Source: an uncultured Lachnospiraceae bacterium
Lineage (GTDB): Bacteria > Bacillota > Clostridia > Lachnospirales > Lachnospiraceae
Assembly (NCBI GenBank): GCA_944376975.1
Contig: CALWEE010000008.1
Coordinates: 1-19,664, forward strand
Direction: 5' to 3'
DNA length: 19,664 bases
The translations under genes and the position numbers were made by a program. Numbering within the stretch: position 1 is the stretch's first letter; every line of letters begins with the position of its first letter. This document shows, piece after piece, positions 14,888-19,664 of the stretch. The notes under the pieces were generated by a model. That model saw nothing but the letters and a program-made list of their open reading frames with translations, was not told where the DNA came from and did not search any database.

Positions 14888-15283
14888 CTATTTGTATAAT
14901 TCTCTCCATGCCAGATCTCCCCGGTCAAGGGCTTTGATCAGAAGCTCCGCTGTCGCCAGGTTGGTGGCGATGGGGATATTCCGGCTGTCACACAACTGAA
15001 CGATGGCGTGGATATCCGGCTCCCGGGGCGCCGCAGTCAGCGGGTCTCGCAGGAATATGACAAGGTCGATGTCGTTGTGTTCGATCTGAGCCCCCAGCTG
15101 CTGCTCTCCGCCCAGATGTCCTGCCAGATATTTGTGGACAGTCAGGTTCGCGGCCTCCTCGATCAGCCTGCCGGTCGTGCCTGTGGCGAACAGCTCATTT
15201 TTCGCCAGGATGCCCCGATAAGCGATGCAGAAATTCTGCATCAGTTTTTTCTTTGAGTTATGCGCGATCAAACCGATTTTCAT
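14888..15283 (-). CDS. mgsA: Methylglyoxal synthase homologue with altered active-site positions
   Basis: This 131-residue protein aligns with MgsA throughout: LIAHNSKKKLM, LFATGTTGRLIEE, GHLGGEQQLGAQI, IFLRDPL, PDI and NIPIATNLATAE. MgsA converts dihydroxyacetone phosphate to methylglyoxal and phosphate. Compared with the E. coli enzyme, Asp20 is Asn (AHN), the catalytic base Asp71 is Glu (GGEQQ) and His98 is Arg (PREPD); His19, Asp91 and Asp101 equivalents are kept. Activity is therefore uncertain. AGGAGG (15293-15298) lies 9 nt before ATG 15283. Its position after rodA in the Min/rod operon is common in clostridia. Confidence 0.9.
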   Translation of the reverse strand: MKIGLIAHNSKKKLMQNFCIAYRGILAKNELFATGTTGRLIEEAANLTVHKYLAGHLGGEQQLGAQIEHNDIDLVIFLRDPLTAAPREPDIHAIVQLCDSRNIPIATNLATAELLIKALDRGDLAWRELYK

Positions 15284-15289
15284 ACCCCT

Positions 15290-16426
15290 TTACCTCCTGC
15301 TTTTTTGCAAACCTATATTTATGACGATCCCAATACCGATCATATTGCTCAACAGCGCGCTCAGGCCGTAACTGATGAACGGCAGGGGAAGCCCCGTGTT
15401 GGGCAGCAGCCCCATGGCGACGCCGATGTTCACGAATGTGTTGATCCCGATCATCGCGCCGATGCCGGAGGCGATGAGCCGGCCGGTCATGGACGCGGTA
15501 TCCCGGGCCACGCGGAAACATTCAAAGACGATGAACGCCAGCAAAAGGATCGTCACGCAGCTTCCCACAAATCCCAGCTCTTCGCCGATAACGGAAAAGA
15601 TGAAGTCCGTTTGCTGTTCCGATATGAAATTTCCGCCTTTCACGGAAGTGATCGTATTGTTGTTGAGTCCTTTGCCTGTGAGCATGCCGGAACCGATGGC
15701 CATGATCGAATTGTACTGCTGGTTCGCGGTGGTGAGCTGATAGTCTTCCGGGTTCAAAAAGGCCAGGATCCGGTTAAGCTGATAACCGTGCAGCAATATC
15801 TGGAAGGGCTGCTGGATATACCATACAAGGAACGCGCCCACCGGCACGGTGCACATGAGGAACCTGCCGATGAACTTGTAGCTCAGCCCGCCGACGAATA
15901 TCATGATCACGAAAAGGAACAGATAGACCAGCGTCGTGGACATGTTCGGCTCCTTGTAGATCAGAAACACCGGGATCATATACAAAAGACCCATCCATAA
16001 AAGCGTACGGAAACGGTTGATCGTTTCTTTGTGGTCGGCAATAAGCCGGGCCAGGAACAAGATCATGATGATCTTGCAGAATTCACTGGGCTGGATGTTG
16101 CCAAGCGGCCCCAGGGAGAACCAGCGTCTCGCGTTATTGACCGTAACGCCGAAAAACAGGACGGCCAGAAGGATCAATATGCCGAAGATATACATCGGCC
16201 AGTGAAATTCAAGTATAAAATTAAAATCGATCAGCGAAACGATGACCAGGACGGCAAAACCCACGATCAGGCCGAAGATCTGACGGCTGGCGAACCCTTC
16301 CGCGGCGCTTTCGATGACAAAAACGCCCAGGATGGAAGCCGCCGCCACGAGGACGACCAGTCGAAGATCGTAATGTTTCAGGTTGTAATTCAGTAAATGT
16401 AATCGGGGGTATAACGTTTTGTTCAT
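15290..16426 (-). CDS. rodA: SEDS-family peptidoglycan glycosyltransferase RodA
   Basis: This 378-residue protein has about ten transmembrane helices. SEDS motifs are the ARRWFSLGPLGNIQPSEF block (about residues 99-116, in part), a KEPNMSTTLVY block, the conserved IGSGMLTGKGL stretch, and the C-terminal GLPLPFISYGLSALLSN. SEDS proteins polymerise lipid II; RodA works with PBP2 during elongation. RodA rather than FtsW/SpoVE is inferred from the operon with mrdA and minDE. The start overlaps the minE stop as TAATG, with AAGGTGA about 10 nt upstream. Confidence 0.92.
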   Translation of the reverse strand: MNKTLYPRLHLLNYNLKHYDLRLVVLVAAASILGVFVIESAAEGFASRQIFGLIVGFAVLVIVSLIDFNFILEFHWPMYIFGILILLAVLFFGVTVNNARRWFSLGPLGNIQPSEFCKIIMILFLARLIADHKETINRFRTLLWMGLLYMIPVFLIYKEPNMSTTLVYLFLFVIMIFVGGLSYKFIGRFLMCTVPVGAFLVWYIQQPFQILLHGYQLNRILAFLNPEDYQLTTANQQYNSIMAIGSGMLTGKGLNNNTITSVKGGNFISEQQTDFIFSVIGEELGFVGSCVTILLLAFIVFECFRVARDTASMTGRLIASGIGAMIGINTFVNIGVAMGLLPNTGLPLPFISYGLSALLSNMIGIGIVINIGLQKSRR

Positions 16427-16701
16427 TAGCAGATCACCTTGTTTATTTCTTTAAACGGTACCCGGGCGACCACTGCCGGATGGTTTTCACCGGTTTTTTC
16501 GTCTGGCCGCTGAACGATGGACACTTCCAGATGGTCTTTGTCCACATCCATGTATTTGGATAATACCTGTATGATATCTGTTTTTATGCTGTTGATCAGT
16601 TCCGATGAGCAGTCTGCCCTGTCGGATACCAAAAGGACTTTCAGCCGTCTTTTGGCGGTCTCACCGGAACGTTTCGAGCGGAACCAATGGAACAGACGCA
16701 T
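16426..16701 (-). CDS. minE: Cell division topological specificity factor MinE
   Basis: This 91-residue protein starts with an amphipathic membrane-contact sequence (MRLFHWF). The MinD-contact segment follows (AKRRLKVLLVSDRAD, about residues 16-30) and then the dimer-forming C-terminal domain (about 35-90). MinE stimulates MinD ATPase and drives pole-to-pole movement or localised release. The start ATG 16701 has TAGGTGAG overlapping the minD stop. Length is normal. Confidence 0.95.
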   Translation of the reverse strand: MRLFHWFRSKRSGETAKRRLKVLLVSDRADCSSELINSIKTDIIQVLSKYMDVDKDHLEVSIVQRPDEKTGENHPAVVARVPFKEINKVIC

Positions 16702-16712
16702 GTTTCACTCAC

Positions 16713-17504
16713 CTACCCGCGCGCGAAAAAATGTGTGAGGCGGCGGAACAGGCCGCCCTGGTAACGGGTTGCCAGAAGGGGGACATTTTCGCCTGTTATC
16801 CGAAGACATATGTTCTGATAAGCCTGTCCGGCCATCGTATGCTTGCCGACGAGGGGTTCGCCCTGATTGGTGGCGATGACCACATTCTCATCGTCCGGGA
16901 CGGCGCCGATCAGGTCCGCGGAAAGGATTTCGACGATATCTTCTAAGGACATCATCTCGCCGGTGCGGATCATGTCGAAACGGATCCGGTTGACGATCAG
17001 CTCCATCTTCCGTATATGGCTGGCCTGGAGCAGGCCGATGATCCGGTCCGCGTCCCTTATGGCCGATACTTCCGGCGTGGTAACGATGAGCGCCCGGTCG
17101 GCTCCGGCAATGGCGTTCTTAAACCCTTGTTCAATGCCTGCCGGACAGTCCAGGAGCACATAATCAAAGTCCTCCCGCATCTGATCCACCAGTTTTTTCA
17201 TCTGCTCCGGGGAGACGCTTGTCTTGTCCCGGGTCTGCGCGGACGGGAGCAGAAAAAGGTTGGCGTAACGCTTGTCCCGGATCAGCGCCTGTTTAAGCCG
17301 GCAGGTGCCTTCGATGACATCGACCAGATTGTAGATGATCCGGTTTTCAAGGCCCAGGATCACGTCCAGGTTGCGCAGGCCGATATCGGTATCCACACGG
17401 GCGACCCGCTTGTCCAGCCGGGCCAGTCCCATGCCGATATTGGCGGTGGATGTGGTCTTACCGACGCCGCCTTTTCCCGATGTGATCACGATAACTTCAC
17501 ACAT
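16713..17504 (-). CDS. minD: Septum site-determining ATPase MinD
   Basis: This 263-residue protein has the deviant Walker A motif GKGGVGKTT (about residues 10-18), a Walker B-like VLLDCPAG (about 117-124), and the DTDIGLRNLD switch region (38-47). A C-terminal amphipathic membrane-targeting helix reads GGLFRRLTHFF. All features of an active MinD are present. TGGAGG (17515-17520) sits 10 nt upstream of ATG 17504 and is partly inside a predicted hairpin. minE follows directly. minC, normally just upstream, is absent; only 59 nt separate mrdA from minD. Confidence 0.97.
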   Translation of the reverse strand: MCEVIVITSGKGGVGKTTSTANIGMGLARLDKRVARVDTDIGLRNLDVILGLENRIIYNLVDVIEGTCRLKQALIRDKRYANLFLLPSAQTRDKTSVSPEQMKKLVDQMREDFDYVLLDCPAGIEQGFKNAIAGADRALIVTTPEVSAIRDADRIIGLLQASHIRKMELIVNRIRFDMIRTGEMMSLEDIVEILSADLIGAVPDDENVVIATNQGEPLVGKHTMAGQAYQNICLRITGENVPLLATRYQGGLFRRLTHFFARG

Positions 17505-17517
17505 AATGGTCTTACCT

Positions 17518-17547
17518 CCAATGAAAGATGAATTTTCTTTTCATTGG
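17518..17547 (-). promoter_or_regulatory. Hairpin in the minD leader reaching the ribosome binding site
   Basis: On the - strand, CCAATGAAA and TTTCATTGG form a perfect 9-bp stem with a 12-nt loop in the mrdA-minD gap. The last bases of the second arm are part of the TTGGAGG ribosome binding sequence. There is no T run after it, so it is not an ordinary terminator. It could modulate minD translation or stabilise a processed end. Confidence 0.6.
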
Positions 17548-17563
17548 TATATCAGGCGCTGCC

Positions 17564-19664
17564 TTAATCTTGTATGGTGATGCCGGAAACTTCGGCGGCT
17601 GTACGCTCGCCGGTGCCCGCTTCTTCCTGGTGGAATATATAGGAAAGCATATGTTTGGCCACGCTTCCCGAGTTGGACGAGCCGTAGCCGAAAGGAAGCA
17701 CGACGGTGACGGTCACCTGGGGATCGTCATAGGGGGCGAAGGAAACGAACAGGCCGTGGTCCGGCCGGCTCATATCTTCCTGAGCGGTCCCCGATTTTCC
17801 GGCGACTCCCAGATCCAGATCGGAAAAGATCGGATAAAATGAACCGTTTCCGATCACTTTGTACATGCCTTCAAATATCGCGTCCCATGTGGACTTTTTA
17901 AACTCGATATGATCCAACAGTTCCGGCGTGTAGTCTTCGATCAGATTGCCGTTGGGATCGGTCAGCTTGTCCAGGATGGACAGGTTGTACAGGTCGCCTT
18001 TGCTGGCGACGGCCGTGATGTAACGGGCGATCTGGGAAGGCGCGTAACTGTTCCGCGCCTGACCGATGGATGAAAGGACCGAGTCGGTATCGGACATGTT
18101 CGGCTCGATCTCTTCCAGTTCTATGCCGGAGGCGCGGTCCAGGCCGAACATCCGCATATATTCCTGAAGCCGGGATATGCCGTATTCCGAACTGTAGGTG
18201 CCGTTTTCCGTAATGCCGAGCCGGTAGCCAACTTCATAGAAGAAATAGTTGCAGGATTCTTTGATCGCGTCGGTCACTTCAATGGAACCGTGGCCCACTT
18301 TGGACCAGCAGTTGGCGTGGGGCTCCACCTTTTCAAAGGTGACCTGATCCATGATATATGTATCGGTGGAAATGACACCTTCCTCCAGGCCGGCCGCGGC
18401 TGTGATCATCTTAAAAGTGGATCCGGGCGCGGTCCGCTGCATGGTTGCCCGGTTATAAAGGGGAAGGGACGCGTTCTCAAGCAAAGACGCGTAGTAAGCG
18501 CTTTCCTGTATGCGGTTGGCGTCATAGCTGGGATACGATACGAGAGCCAGCACTTCCCCGTTGTTGGGATCGGTCACCACAAGGGAGCCGGAACAGGGAT
18601 CAAGGGCCAGCATATCCGGCGTGATCTCCAGCTTGGTGATCTTTTCGATCATGAAATCGTAGCTGCCAAGCGTCCCGGCCTGCAGACGTTCATACGCGTC
18701 GTCTTCTTCCAGGATGCCCTGATCGTAAAGCAGCAGGCAGATCTGGGTACCGTTTATGGTGCCGTCTTCCAGCATGTAGTGATAAACGATCTTCTTAAAA
18801 CTGTGACTGCCCTCCAGTTCCATGACGATATATTCGGTCATGGCGTCATAGATCTGGGAGGAATCCAGATATTTACTGTCGATCTCCAGCGCGTCCATGT
18901 TTACGGCGCCTTTTCCGATGGCGTAATGCAGATATTCGTAAAGGCTTGCCGTTCCAACGGACCATCGGGACATAGCGTCATCCGCGGAAGACAGTTTCGA
19001 TGTGTCCAGGATACTTTCACTTTCTATTATATTTTCGATCAGGTCGATATATTCCCGTTCTTCGTCCGTGACAGCGTTATATGTTTTGCTGTTGGAACCG
19101 TTCAGCAGGGCCCGCGCCTGGTCGAGCCTGGCGTCCACGACAGAAAGATAACGGTCGTGCATGGACTGCTCAAGTTCGGTGGCGTCCCTTTCCTGGAAAT
19201 GTTCCAGATCGATGATGCCGTTGTCGATCAGAGCCGCGTAGACATCCTGCATGTAGATCTTTTCCGGATCGCCGTCTTCTTTGCCCAGATGTTCCAGGAG
19301 AAGGCCGGCGATCTCCTCTTCCAGCAGATCGTAGCCTTTCATCTGATAGTCTTTGTCGATGCTCAGATACAGGTTGTCTCCGGGCGTGGATTCGGTCCGC
19401 TCGGCGACTTCGAGCACGCTTCCCAGACTGTCCACATAGACGGTCTCGCTGCCTTTCGTACCGTGGAGCTGTTCTTCAAATCGTTGTTCGATACCGGTCT
19501 TTCCGATGATATCGCCGGAAGAATAGGTGTCGTTTCCCGCTTCTTCATAAGCGGCCAGTTCTTCCTGGGATATCTCGCCGCAATAACCGGTTATATTGGA
19601 AAAATATTTACTGTCCTCATATTGGCGCACATAGTCTTCATAGATGGACACGCCGGGAAGTTCC
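17564..19664 (-). CDS. mrdA: Penicillin-binding protein 2 (MrdA), N-terminus outside window
   Basis: The frame runs off the right edge. The first visible residues, ELPGVSIYEDYVRQY, match the dimerisation/pedestal region of class B PBPs, so the membrane anchor and start lie outside. Then come GYCG...IGKTGIE (about residues 20-55) and the SIDKDYQ block (about 97). An insertion-like helical segment (about 120-350) and the transpeptidase follow. Catalytic motifs are STFK (Ser codon at 18419-18421), SCN in ESCNYFFY, and KSGT. This is the cross-linking partner of RodA in elongation. It heads the visible part of the operon; mreBCD probably lie beyond the edge, by analogy with other clostridia. Confidence 0.93.
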   Translation of the reverse strand, partial: ELPGVSIYEDYVRQYEDSKYFSNITGYCGEISQEELAAYEEAGNDTYSSGDIIGKTGIEQRFEEQLHGTKGSETVYVDSLGSVLEVAERTESTPGDNLYLSIDKDYQMKGYDLLEEEIAGLLLEHLGKEDGDPEKIYMQDVYAALIDNGIIDLEHFQERDATELEQSMHDRYLSVVDARLDQARALLNGSNSKTYNAVTDEEREYIDLIENIIESESILDTSKLSSADDAMSRWSVGTASLYEYLHYAIGKGAVNMDALEIDSKYLDSSQIYDAMTEYIVMELEGSHSFKKIVYHYMLEDGTINGTQICLLLYDQGILEEDDAYERLQAGTLGSYDFMIEKITKLEITPDMLALDPCSGSLVVTDPNNGEVLALVSYPSYDANRIQESAYYASLLENASLPLYNRATMQRTAPGSTFKMITAAAGLEEGVISTDTYIMDQVTFEKVEPHANCWSKVGHGSIEVTDAIKESCNYFFYEVGYRLGITENGTYSSEYGISRLQEYMRMFGLDRASGIELEEIEPNMSDTDSVLSSIGQARNSYAPSQIARYITAVASKGDLYNLSILDKLTDPNGNLIEDYTPELLDHIEFKKSTWDAIFEGMYKVIGNGSFYPIFSDLDLGVAGKSGTAQEDMSRPDHGLFVSFAPYDDPQVTVTVVLPFGYGSSNSGSVAKHMLSYIFHQEEAGTGERTAAEVSGITIQD

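Overview
The window looks like chromosomal DNA from a low-to-mid GC Gram-positive anaerobe of the Clostridia, most likely Lachnospiraceae or a close relative. The evidence is a core genome in the clostridial style (SepF, DivIVA, MinD/MinE, PBP2, RodA, MgsA), lipoprotein signal peptides, strong AGGAGG-type ribosome binding sites, and a DUF378 protein. The assignment rests on gene order and protein style; no database was searched. I see no rRNA, tRNA, CRISPR array, prophage or insertion sequence.

Left end (1-2798, + strand): the tail of an operon with overlapping genes. It holds the C-terminal part of a DHHW/AlgX-like SGNH protein, a GH5 endoglucanase-like lipoprotein, and a membrane-anchored ComEC-like metallo-beta-lactamase-fold protein. 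DHHW plus GH5 suggests an acetylated exopolysaccharide or cellulose-type locus extending to the left. A bidirectional terminator separates it from the rest.

Middle left (2851-7533, - strand): ttcA and a Xer-like tyrosine recombinase share a promoter near 4775. Then come aroB, lspA and rluD, each overlapping the next by 1-4 nt, behind their own putative promoter, which contains a perfect 14-bp palindrome.

Middle (7636-12886, - strand): a cell-division cluster, transcribed in the order radical SAM protein, HlyD-like membrane protein, yggS, sepF, yggT, ylmH, divIVA. It corresponds to the ylmE-sepF-ylmG-ylmH-divIVA block of Bacillus. Two neighbouring oddities stand out. ylmH is broken by an internal deletion plus frameshift in its S4 domain, apparently between short direct repeats. 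yggT carries a run of 16 T in its coding strand.

Right (12995-19664): a small + strand DUF378 gene faces a small P-loop protein gene. The - strand elongation/Min operon then runs mrdA (PBP2, cut by the window edge), minD, minE, rodA, mgsA, dacA. No minC lies between mrdA and minD. The minD leader can form a hairpin that reaches its ribosome binding site. MgsA has unusual residues at three active-site positions.

The genes mainly serve envelope and division: peptidoglycan synthesis (PBP2, RodA, DacA), septum placement (MinDE, SepF, DivIVA), lipoprotein maturation (LspA), and RNA modification (TtcA, RluD).
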